A stretch of DNA of 64,000 nt from Ptiloglossa arizonensis (lineage: Eukaryota > Arthropoda > Insecta > Hymenoptera > Colletidae). Made by a program: the position numbers and the translations under genes. Positions 1 to 9,888 of this stretch are shown here, one piece after another. The notes under the pieces were generated by a model. The model saw only the letters and a list, made by a program, of their open reading frames with translations. It ran no database searches and was not told the DNA's origin. Each line of letters starts with the position of its first letter. Within the stretch, counting starts at the first letter, position 1. The stretch covers positions 4,216,001 to 4,280,000 of the forward strand of contig NW_027478385.1 of NCBI RefSeq assembly GCF_051014685.1. Direction: 5' to 3'.

Positions 1-577
1 GGTTGAGAAACCATCAAAATTTTCGCAACTCAGATACTCGAAACCAATAACTGTTATGGCCTAGGGCAAAAATGCACATACCTCTGTAATCGGGCGAGTT
101 TCTACTTTCAGATGCAACAAGAATTTCTCGAGTTCGTCAATTCGTTCGCGAGATATGGCAGTTTGAAGTTAAGGAAATGTTGAGAAACCATCACAATTTT
201 CGCTGGTCTGATACTCGAAACCAATAACTGGAGCGGCCTAGGGGAAAAGTACACACACCCTTGTAATCGGGCGAGTTTCTGCTTTCAGATGCAACAAGAA
301 TTTCTCGAGTTCGTCAGTGCGTTCGCGAGCTATGGGAGATTGATATTAAGGAATGGTTGAGAAACCATCAAAATTTTCGCAAGTCTGATTCCCGAAACCA
401 ATAACTACAAAGGCCTAGGGGAAAAATACGCGTGCCGTTGTAATCGTGCGAGTTTCCACTTTCAGATGCAACAGGAATTTCTCGAGTTCGTGAATCCGTC
501 CGCGAGATATAGGAGTTCGAAGTTAAGGAATGGTTGAGAAACCATCAAAATTTTCGCAAGTCTGATAATCGAAACCA
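1..577 (+). repeat. Block repeated at 19,992-20,568
   Basis: The opening 577 bp match the sequence 19,991 bp downstream (113x177-10), including rare markers: AATGCACATACCTC, the monomer end TTAAGGAAATGTTGAG, a CACCCTTG variant and CAGTGCGTTCGCG. Scattered substitutions separate the copies (for example GGCAG against GGGAG near 159, and CGAGCTATGG against CGAGATATGG near 329). The match stops near 578, where this copy goes to CTACTATGG and the other to CTACAAAGG. The left end is cut by the window. Confidence 0.8.
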
Positions 578-711
578 ATAACTACTATGGCCTAGGGGAA
601 AAGTACACCCACCATTGTAATCGGGCGAGTTTCTACTTTCAGACGCAACAGGAATTTCTCGAGCTCGTCAATCCGTTCGCGAGATATGGGAGTTTGAAAT
701 TAAGGAACGCT
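535..711 (+). repeat. Representative 177-bp satellite monomer
   Basis: This copy is used as the reference phase, from TGAGAAACC to the base before the next TGAG. Order of landmarks: a TGAGAAACCATC start, an A4T4 tract, TTCGCAAGTCTGAT, a CCAATAAC core, the AvrII palindrome CCTAGG, an ACAC-rich stretch, GTAATCGGGCGAG, CTACTTTCAGACGCAACAGG (most copies have CAGATG), a CTCGAG palindrome, the NruI palindrome TCGCGA, and a purine-rich tail GGGAGTTTGAAATTAAGGAA. A majority-type monomer written out by hand has 34 C and 40 G (about 42% GC) and 9 CpG. Most variation between monomers lies in the first half and around the ACAC stretch, and defines classes that alternate along the array. Confidence 0.95.
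675..691 (+). promoter_or_regulatory. CENP-B-box-like motif (8 of 9 core positions), one per monomer
   Basis: GTTCGCGAGATATGGGA is compared with the mammalian CENP-B core NTTCGNNNNANNCGGGN. TTCG, the central A and GGG match; the only core mismatch is T in place of the C of CGGG. The motif sits in the most conserved part of the monomer and recurs in most copies at 177-bp spacing. By chance a match of 8 of 9 or better is expected about 0.04 times per 177-bp monomer on both strands, so it is suggestive but not decisive. No intact 9 of 9 copy was seen. Binding of any protein is speculation. Confidence 0.35.
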
Positions 712-1020
712 TGAGCAACAATCAAAATTTTCGCAAGTCTGATTCCCGAAACCAATAACTACAAAGGCCTAGGGGAAAAATACACATACCGTTGTAATCG
801 GGCGAGTTTCTACTTTCAGATGCAACAGGAATTTCTCGAGCTCGTCAATCCAGTCGCGAGATATGGGAGTTTGAAGTTAAGGAATGTTTGAGGAACTATC
901 AAAATTTTCGCAAGTCTGATTCCCGAAACCAATAACTACAAAGGCCTAGGGGAAAAATACACATACCGTTGTAATCGGGCGAGTTTCTACTTCCAGATGC
1001 AACAGGAATTTCTCGAGATC

Positions 1021-1374
1021 GTCAATCCGTTCGCCAGATATGGGAGTTAGAAGTGAAGGAATGGTTGAGAATCCATCAAAATTTTCGCAATTCTGATTCC
1101 CGAAACCAATAACTACAAAGGCCTAGGGAAAAAATACACATGCAGTTTTAATCGTGCGAGTTTCTACTTTCGGATGCAACAGGAATTTCTCGTGTTCGTC
1201 AATCCGTTCGCCAGATATGGGAGTTAGAAGTGAAGGAATGGTTGAGAATCCATCAAAATTTTCGCAATTCTGATTCCCGAAACCAATAACTACAAAGGCC
1301 TAGGGAAAAAATACACATGCAGTTTTAATCGTGCGAGTTTCTACTTTCGGATGCAACAGGAATTTCTCGAGTTC
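1021..1374 (+). repeat. Adjacent near-identical monomer pair
   Basis: Two consecutive 177-bp units share markers rare elsewhere in this arrangement: CGCCAGATATGGGAGTTAG, TTGAGAATCC, TCGCAATTCTGATTCCCG, GGGAAAAAATACACATGCAG, TTTTAATCGTGCG and TTTCGGATGC. The copies differ mainly at their ends (CTCGTGTTCG against CTCGAGTTCG). This looks like a one-monomer tandem duplication, the smallest step size in the array. Confidence 0.8.
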
Positions 1375-1770
1375 GTCAAACCGTTCGCGAGATATGGGAG
1401 TTTGAAGTTAAGGAATGGTTGAGAAACCATCAAAATTTTCGCAAGTCTGATAATCGAAACCAATAACTACTATGGCCTAGGGGAAAAGTACACCCACCAT
1501 TGTAATCGGGCGAGTTTCTACTTTCAGACGCAACAGGAATTTCTCGAGCTCGTCAATCCGTTCGCGAGATATGGGAGTTTGAAATTAAGGAACGCTTGAG
1601 CAACAATCAAAATTTTCGCAACTCTGGTACTCGATACCAATAACTACTATGGCCTAGGGCAAAAACACACATACAGCTGTATTCGGGCGAGCTTCTACTT
1701 TCAGATGCAACAGGAATTTCTCGAGTTCGTCAATCCGTTCGCGAGATATGGGACTTTGAGGTTAAGGAAT

Positions 1771-3246
1771 GGTTGAGAAACCATCAAAATTTTCGCTGGT
1801 CTGATACTCGAAACCAATAACTGGAATGGCCCAGGGGAAAAGTACATACACCACTGCAATCGGGCGTGTTTCTACTTTCAGATGCAACAGGAATTTCTCG
1901 AGGTCGTCAATCCGTTCGCGAGATATGGGAGTTTGAAATTAAGGAATGGTTGAGAAACCATCAAAATTTTCGCAACTCTGATACTCGATACCAATAACTA
2001 CTATGGCCTAGGGCAAAAATACACATACCGCTGTATTCGGGCGAGCTTCTACTTTCAGATGCAACAGGAATTTCCCGAGTTCGTCAATCCGTTCGCGAGA
2101 TATGGGACTTTGAGGTTAAGGAATGGTTGAGAAACCATCAAAATTTTCGCTGGTCTGATACTCGAAACCAATAACTGGAATGGCCCAGGGGAAAAGTACA
2201 CACACCACTGCAATCGGGCGTGTTTCTACTTTCAAATGCAACAGGAATTTCTCGGGTTCGTCAATCCGTTCGCGAGATATGGGAGTTCGAAGTTAAGGAA
2301 TGGTTGAGAAACCATCAAAATTTTCGCAACCATGATACTCGTAACCAATAACTACTATGGCCTAGAGCAAAAATACACACACCGCTGTAATCGGGCGAGT
2401 TTCTACTTTCAGATGCAACAGGAATTTCTCGAGTTCGTCAATCCGTTCGAGAGATATGGGAGTTTGAAGTTAAGGAATGGTTGAGAAACCATCAAAAATT
2501 TCGCTGGTCTGATACTCGAAACCAATAACTGGAATGGCCCAGGGGAAAAGTACATACACCACTGCAATCGGGCGTGTTTCTACTTTCAGATGCAACAGGA
2601 ATTTCTCGAGGTCGTCAATCCGTTCGCGAGATATGGGAGTTTGAAATTAAGGAATGGTTGAGAAACCATCAAAATTTTCGCAACTCTGATACTCGATACC
2701 AATAACTACTATGGCCTAGGGCAAAAATACACATACCGCTGTATTCGGGCGAGCTTCTACTTTCAGATGCAACAGGAATTTCCCGAGTTCGTCAATCCGT
2801 TCGCGAGATATGGGACTTTGAGGTTAAGGAATGGTTGAGAAACCATCAAAATTTTCGCTGGTCTGATACTCGAAACCAATAACTGGAATGGCCCAGGGGA
2901 AAAGTACACACACCACTGCAATCGGGCGTGTTTCTACTTTCAAATGCAACAGGAATTTCTCGGGTTCGTCAATCCGTTCGCGAGATATGGGAGTTCGAAG
3001 TTAAGGAATGGTTGAGAAACCATCAAAATTTTCGCAACCATGATACTCGTAACCAATAACTACTATGGCCTAGAGCAAAAATACACACACCGCTGTAATC
3101 GGGCGAGTTTCTACTTTCAGATGCAACAGGAATTTCTCGAGTTCGTCAATCCGTTCGAGAGATATGGGAGTTTGAAGTTAAGGAATGGTTGAGAAACCAT
3201 CAAAAATTTCGCTGGTCTGATACTCGAAACCAATAACTGGAATGGC
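1771..3246 (+). repeat. Tetramer higher-order repeat, two tandem copies
   Basis: Positions 1,771-2,538 match 2,479-3,246 at an offset of exactly 708 bp (4x177). The four monomers are distinct. The first has CGCTGGTCTG, GGCCCAGG and GTACATACACCACTGC. The second has GATACTCGATACC, GCTGTATTCGG and TTTCCCGAG. The third has GGCCCAGG, TTTCAAATGC and CTCGGGTTCG, ending GTTCGAAG. The fourth has CAACCATGATACTCGTAACC, CCTAGAGC and GTTCGAGAGAT. I noticed one internal mismatch (AAAATTTTCG against AAAAATTTCG at the start). The same four classes reappear, recombined with others, across the first 41 kb, so this tetramer is probably an ancestral building block. Confidence 0.85.
2477..2492 (+). repeat. Perfect 6-bp inverted repeat with GAGA loop (one per monomer)
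   Basis: ATGGTT-GAGA-AACCAT reads as a perfect 6-bp stem around a 4-nt loop across the chosen monomer junction. Most monomers with the GAATGGTTGAGAAACCATC junction carry it. Variants such as AATGTTTGAGGAACC or AACGCTTGAGCAAC weaken or break it. It is a candidate for cruciform extrusion or for a GNRA-type loop in satellite RNA; function is unproven. Confidence 0.85.
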
Positions 3247-5079
3247 CTAGGGGAAAAGTACACACACCATTGTAATCGGGCGAGTTTCTACTTTCAGATG
3301 CAACAGGAATTTCTCGAGTTCGTCAAACCGTTCGCGAGATATGGTAGTTTGAAGTTAAGGAATGGTGGAGAAACCATCAAAATTTTCGCTGGTCTGATAC
3401 TCGAAACCAATAACTGGAATGGCCTAGGGGAAAAGTTCACACACCACTGTAATCGGGCGTGTTTCTACTTTCAGATGCAACAGGAATTTCTCGAGATCGT
3501 CAATCCGTTCGCGAGATATGGGAGTTAGAAGTGAAGGAATGGTTGAGAAACCATCAAAATTTTCGCATGTCTGATTCCCGAAACGAATAACTACAAAGGC
3601 CTAGGGGAAAAATACACATGTCTTTGTAATCGTGCGAGTTTCTACTTTCAGATGCAACAGGAATTTCTCGAGTTCGTCAATCCGTTCGCGAGATATGGGA
3701 GTTTGAAGTTAAGGAATGGTTGAGAAACCATCAAAAATTTCGCTGGTCTGATACTCGAAACCAATAACTGGAATGGCCCAGGGGAAAAGTACATACACCA
3801 CTGCAATCGGGCGTGTTTCTACTTTCAGATGCAACAGGAATTTCTCGAGGTCGTCAATCCGTTCGCGAGATATGGGAGTTTGAAATTAGGGAATGGTTGA
3901 GAAACCATCAAAGTTTTCGCTGGTCTGATACTCGAAACCAATAACTGGAATGGCCTAGGGGAAAAGTACGCACACCACTGCAATCGGGCGTGTTTCTACT
4001 TTCAGCTGCAACAGGAATTTCTCGAGATCGTCAATCCGTTCGCGAGATATGGGAGTTTGAAATTAAGGAATTGTTGAGAAACCATCAAAATTTTCGCAAC
4101 TCTGGTACTCGATACCAATAACTACTATGGCCTAGGGCAAAAACACACATACAGCTGTATTCGGGCGAGCTTCTACTTTCAGATGCAACAGGAATTTCTC
4201 GAGTTCGTCAATCCGTTCGCGAGATATGGGACTTTGAGGTTAAGGAATGGTTGAGAAACCATCAAAATTTTCGCTGGTCTGATACTCGAAACCAATAACT
4301 GGAATGGCCCAGGGGAAAAGTACATACACCACTGCAATCGGGCGTGTTTCTACTTTCAGCTGGAACAGGAATTTCTCGAGGTCGTCAATCCGTTCGCGAG
4401 ATATGGGATTTTGAAATTAAGGAATGGTTGAGAAACCATCAAAATTTTCGCAACTCTGATACTCGATACCAATAACTACTATGGCCTAGGGCAAAAATAC
4501 ACATACCGCTGTATTCGGGCGAGCTTCTACTTTCAGATGCAACAGGAATTTCCCGAGTTCGTCAATCCGTTCGCGAGATATGGGACTTTGAGGTTAAGGA
4601 ATGGTTGAGAAACCATTAAAATTTTCGCTGGTCTGATACTCGAAACCAATAACTGGAATGGCCCAGGGGTAAAGTACACACACCACTGCAATCGGGCGTG
4701 TTTCTACTTTCAAATGCAACAGGAATTTCTCGAGATCTTCAATCCGTTCGCGAGATATGGGAGTTTGAAATTAAGGAATGGTTGAGAAACCATCAAAATT
4801 TTCGCAACTCTGATACTCGATACCAATAACTACTATGGCCTAGGGCAAAAATACACACACCGCTGTAATCGGGCGATTTTGTACTTTCAGATGCAACAGG
4901 AATTTCTCGAGTTCGTCAATCCGTTCGCGAGATATGGGAGTTTGAAGATAAGGAATGGTTGAGAAACCATCAAAATTTTCGCTGGTCTGATACTCGAAAC
5001 CAATAACTGGAATGGCCTAGGGGAAAAGTACACACACCATTGTAATCGGGCGTGTTTCTATTTTCAGATGCAACAGGAA

Positions 5080-7386
5080 TTTCTCGAGATCGTCAATCCG
5101 TTCGCGAGATATGGGAGTTCGAAGTTAAGGAATGGTTGAGAAACCCTCAAAATTTTCGCAACCATGATACACGAAACCAATAACTAGTATGGCCTAGGGC
5201 AAAAATACACACACCGCTGTAGTCGGGCGGGTGTCTACTTCAGATGCAACAGGAATTTCTCGAGTTCGTGAATCCGTTCGCGAGATATGGGAGGTTGAAG
5301 TTAAGGAATGGTTGAGAAACCATCACAAATTTCGCTGGTCTGATACTCGAAACCAATAACTGGAATGGCCTAGGGAAAAAGTACACACACCATTGCAATC
5401 GGGCGAGTTTCTACTTTCAGATGCAACAGGAATTTCTCGAGTTCGTCAAACCGTTCGCGAGATATGGGAGTTTGAAGTTAAGGAATGGTTGAGAAACCAT
5501 CAAAATTTTCGCTGGTCTGATACTCGAAACCAATAACTGGAATGGCCTAGGGGAAAAGTACACAACCACTGCAATCGGGCGTGTTTCTACTTTCAGCTGC
5601 AACAGGAATTTCTCGAGATCGTCAATCCGTTCGCGAGATATGGGAGTTTGAAATTAAGGAATGGTTGAGAAACCATCAAAATTTTCGCAACTCTGATACT
5701 CGATACCAATAACTACTATGGCCTAGGGGAAAAGAAAACACACCATTGTAATCGGGCGTGTTTCTATTTTCAGATGCAACAGGAGTTTCTCGAGATCGTC
5801 AATCCGTTCCCGAGATATGGGAGTTTGAAGTTAAGGAATGGTTGAGAAACCATCAAAATTTTCGCAAGTCTGATTCCCGAAACCAATAACTACAAAGGCC
5901 TAGGGGAAAAGTACACACACCATTGTAATCGGGCGAGTTTCTACTTTCAGATGCAACAGGAATTTCTCGAGATCGTCAATCCGTTCGCGAGATATGGGAG
6001 TTTGAAATTAAGGAATGGTTGAGAAACCATCAAAGTTTTCGCAACTCAGATACTCGAAACCAATAACTACTATGGCCTAGGGCAAAAATGCACATACCTC
6101 TGTAATCGGGCGAGTTTCTACTTTCAGATGCAACAAGAATTTCTCGAGTTCGTCAGTGCGTTCGCGAGATATGGGAGATTGAAGTTAAGGAATGGTTGAG
6201 AAACTATCAAAATTTTCGCAAGTCTGATTCCCGAAACCAATAACTACAAAGGCCTAGGGGAAAAATACGCGTGCCGTTGTAATCGTGCGAGTTTCTACTT
6301 TCAGATGCAACAGGAATTTCTCGAGTTCGTGAATCCGTTCGCGAGATATAGGATTTCGAAGTTAAGGAATGGTTGAGAAACCATCAAAATTTTCGCAAGT
6401 CTGATAATCGAAACCAATAACTACAAAGGCCTAGGGGAAAAATACACATACTGTTGTAACCGGGCGAGTTTCTACTTTGAGATGCAACAGGAATTTCTCG
6501 AGCTCGTCAATCCAGTCGCGAGATATGGGAGTTTGAAGTTAAGGAATGTTTGAGGAACCATCAAAATTTTCGCAAGTCTGATTCCCGAAACCAATAACTA
6601 CAAATGCCTAGGGGAAAAATACACATACCGTTGTAATCGGGCGAGTTTCTACTTTCAGATGCAACAGGAATTTCTCGAGATCGTCAATCCGTTCGCCAGA
6701 TATGGGAGTTAGAAGTGAAGGAATGGTTGAGAATCCATCAAAATTTTCGCAAGTCTGATACTCGAAACCAATAACTACTATGGACTAGGGGAAAAGAACA
6801 CACACCATTGTAATCGGGCGTGTTTCTATTTTCAGATGCAACAGGAATTTCTCGAGATCGTCAATCCGTTCCCGAGATATGGGAGTTTGAAATTAAGGAA
6901 TGGTTGAGAAACCATCAAAATTTTCGCAAGACTGATTCCCGAAACCAATAACTACAAAGGTCTAGGGGAAAAGTTCACACACCATTGTAATCGGGCGAGT
7001 TTCTACTTTCAGATGCAACTAGAATTTCTCGAGTTCGTCAATTCGTTCGCGAGATATGGGAGTTTGAAGTTAAGGAATGGTTGAGAAACCATCATAATTT
7101 TCGCTGGTCTGATACGCGAAACCAATAACTGGAGTGGCCTAGGGGAAAAATACGCATGCCGTTGTAATCGAGCGAGTTTCTTCTTTCAGATGCAACAGGA
7201 ATTTCTCGAGTTCGTGAATCCGTTCGCGAGATATAGGAGTTCGAAGTTAAGGAATGGTTGAGAAACCATCAAAATTTTCGCTGGTCTGATACTCGAAACC
7301 AATAACTGGAATGGCCTAGGGGAAAAGTACACACACCACTGTAATCGGGCGTGTTTCTACTTTCAGATGCAACAGGAATTTCTCGA
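5080..7386 (+). repeat. Block repeated at about 11,271-13,577
   Basis: This block matches sequence 6,191 bp downstream (35x177-4). Shared rare markers include AACCCTCAAAATTTTCGC, the 1-bp-deleted GTGTCTACTTCAGATG, GTACACAACCACTGC (also one base short), GAGAAAACACACC, CAGTGCGTTCGCG, and AATCGAGCGAGTTTCTTC. Part of it (5,080-6,176) also matches 8,618-9,714 at an offset of 3,538 (20x177-2). A few substitutions separate the copies, for example GGCCTAGG against GGCCCAGG near 5,900 and 9,438. Confidence 0.75.
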
Positions 7387-9714
7387 GGTCGTCAATCCGT
7401 TCGCGAGATATGGGAGTTTGAAATTAAGGAATGGTTGAGAAACCATCAAAATTTTCGCAAATCTGATACTCGATACCAATAACTACTATGGCCTAGGGCA
7501 AAAATACACATACCGCTGTATTCGGGCGAGCTTCTACTTTCAGATGCAACAGGAATTTCCCGAGTTCGTCAATCCGTTCGCGAGATATGGGACTTTGAGG
7601 TTAAGGAATGGTTGAGAAACCATCAAAATTTTCGCTGGTCTGATACTCGAAACCAATAACTGGAATGGCCCAGGGGAAAAGTACACACACCACTGCAATC
7701 GGGCGTGTTTCTACTTTCAAATGCAACAGGAATTTCTCGAGATCTTCAATCCGTTCGCGAGATATGGGAGTTTGAAATTAAGGAATGGTTGAGAAACCAT
7801 AAAAATTTTCGCAACTCTGATACTCGATACCAATAACTACTATGGCCTAGGGCAAAAATACACACACCGCTGTAATCGGGCGATTTTGTACTTTCAGATG
7901 CAACAGGAATTTCTCGGGTTCGTCAATCCGTTCGCGAGATATGGGAGTTCGAAGTTAAGGAATGGTTGAGAAACCATCAAAATTTTCGCAACCATGATAC
8001 TCGTAACCAATAACTACTATGGCCTAGAGCAAAAATACACACACCGCTGTAATCGGGCGAGTTTCTACTTTCAGATGCAACAGGAATTTCTCGAGTTCGT
8101 CAATCCGTTCGAGAGATATGGGAGGTTGAAGTTAAGGAATGGTTGAGAAACCATCACAAATTTCGCTGGTCTGATACTCGAAACCAATAACTGGAATGGC
8201 CCAGGGGAAAAGTACACACACCACTGCAATCGGGCGTGTTTCTACTTTCAAATGCAACAGGAATTTCTCGAGATCTTCAATCCGTTCGCGAGATATGGGA
8301 GTTTGAAATTAAGGAATGGTTGAGAAACCATCAAAATTTTCGCAAATCTGATACTCGATACCAATAACTACTATGGCCTAGGGCAAAAATACACATACCG
8401 CTGTATTCGGGCGAGCTTCTACTTTCAGATGCAACAGGAATTTCCCGAGTTCGTCAATCCGTTCGCGAGATATGGGACTTTGAGGTTAAGGAATGGTTGA
8501 GAAACCATCAAAATTTTCGCTGATCTGATACTCGAAACCAATAACTGGAATGGCCTAGGGGAAAAGTACACACACCACTGCAATCGGGCGTGTTTCTACT
8601 TTCAGCTGCAACAGGAATTTCTCGAGATCGTCAATCCGTTCGCGAGATATGGGAGTTCGAAGTTAAGGAATGTTTGAGAAACCCTCAAAATTTTCGCAAC
8701 CATGATACACGAAACCAATAACTAGTATGGCCTAGGGCAAAAATACACACACCGCTGTAGTCGGGCGGGTGTCTACTTCAGATGCAACAGGAATTTCTCG
8801 AGTTCGTGAATCCGTTCGCGAGATATGGGAGGTTGAAGTTAAGGAATGGTTGAGAAACCATCACAAATTTCGCTGGTCTGATACTCGAAACCAATAACTG
8901 GAATGCCCTAGGGGAAAAGTACACACACCATTGCAATCGGGCGAGTTTCTACTTTCAGATGCAACAGGAATTTCTCGAGTTCGTCAAACCGTTCGCGAGA
9001 TATGGGAGTTTGAAGTTAAGGAATGGTTGAGAAACCATCAAAATTTTCGCTGGTCTGATACTCGAAACCAATAACTGGAATGGCCTAGGGGAAAAGTACA
9101 CAACCACTGCAATCGGGCGTGTTTCTACTTTCAGCTGCAACAGGAATTTCTCGAGATCGTCAATCCGTTCGCGAGATATGGGAGTTTGAAATTAAGGAAT
9201 GGTTGAGAAACCATCAAAATTTTCGCAACTCTGATACTCGATACCAATAACTACTATGGCCTAGGGGAAAAGAAAACACACCATTGTAATCGGGCGTGTT
9301 TCTATTTTCAGATGCAACAGGAATTTCTCGAGATCGTCAATCCGTTCCCGAGATATGGGAGTTTGAAGTTAAGGAATGGTTGAGAAACCATCAAAATTTT
9401 CGCAAGTCTGATTCCCGAAACCAATAACTACAAAGGCCCAGGGGAAAAGTACACACACCATTGTAATGGGGCGAGTTTCTACTTTCAGATGCAACAGGAA
9501 TTTCTCGAGATCGTCAATCCGTTCGCGAGATATGGGAGTTTGAAATTAAGGAATGGTTGAGAAACCATCAAAGTTTTCGCAACTCAGATACTCGAAACCA
9601 ATAACTACTATGGCCTAGGGCAAAAATGCACATACCTCTGTAATCGGGCGAGTTTCTACTTTCAGATGCAACAAGAATTTCTCGAGTTCGTCAGTGCGTT
9701 CGCGAGATATGGGA
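7236..9714 (+). repeat. 15-monomer-step repeat, first copy
   Basis: This 14-monomer stretch recurs at 9,889-12,367 with an offset of 2,653 bp (15x177-2), and I saw no difference in the parts compared. Between the copies lies one extra monomer (9,714-9,888) that copies the type at about 7,769-7,945 (ACCATAAAAATTTTCGC, GGGCGATTTTGTAC, CTCGGGTTCG, GTTCGAAG). The second copy ends where sequence like 6,176 onwards resumes. The simplest reading is an in-register unequal exchange between non-equivalent monomers. Confidence 0.75.
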
Positions 9715-9888
9715 GTTTGAAATTAAGGAATGGTTGAGAAACCATAAAAATTTTCGCAACTCTGATACTCGATACCAATAACTACTATGGCCTAGGGCAA
9801 AAATACACACACCGCTGTAATCGGGCGATTTTGTACTTTCAGATGCAACAGGAATTTCTCGGGTTCGTCAATCCGTTCGCGAGATATG

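Larger units (their letters stand above)
535..730 (+). repeat. Marker monomer repeated at 1,420-1,615
   Basis: A monomer with GATAATCGAAACC, GTACACCCACC and CAGACGCAAC, ending in AAGGAACGCTTGAGCAACAA, occurs here and again 885 bp (5x177) downstream with no difference noticed. It documents a five-monomer step in the first 2 kb. Confidence 0.8.

Noticed and set aside
535..711. Internal sub-repeat of about 30 bp based on GAGTT(T/C) spaced 34 and 29 bp
   Set aside because: The shared core is only five or six bases and the flanks do not align, so no support for an origin from a shorter unit.
964..980. Second CENP-B-like match TACCGTTGTAATCGGGC
   Set aside because: Only 7 of 9 core positions match; by my estimate about 0.4 such matches are expected per monomer by chance.
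3298..3528. 76-codon frame beginning MQQEFLEFV, and similar frames on the plus strand
   Set aside because: It is a translated satellite monomer that runs on because the junction TGA is GGA. The same peptide recurs wherever a stop is lost; no domain and no coding signature.
5417..5602. 61-codon minus-strand frame repeated identically at 8,955, 11,608 and 16,561
   Set aside because: The identity comes from block duplication of DNA, not protein conservation. All copies lie in satellite and vary with monomer class.
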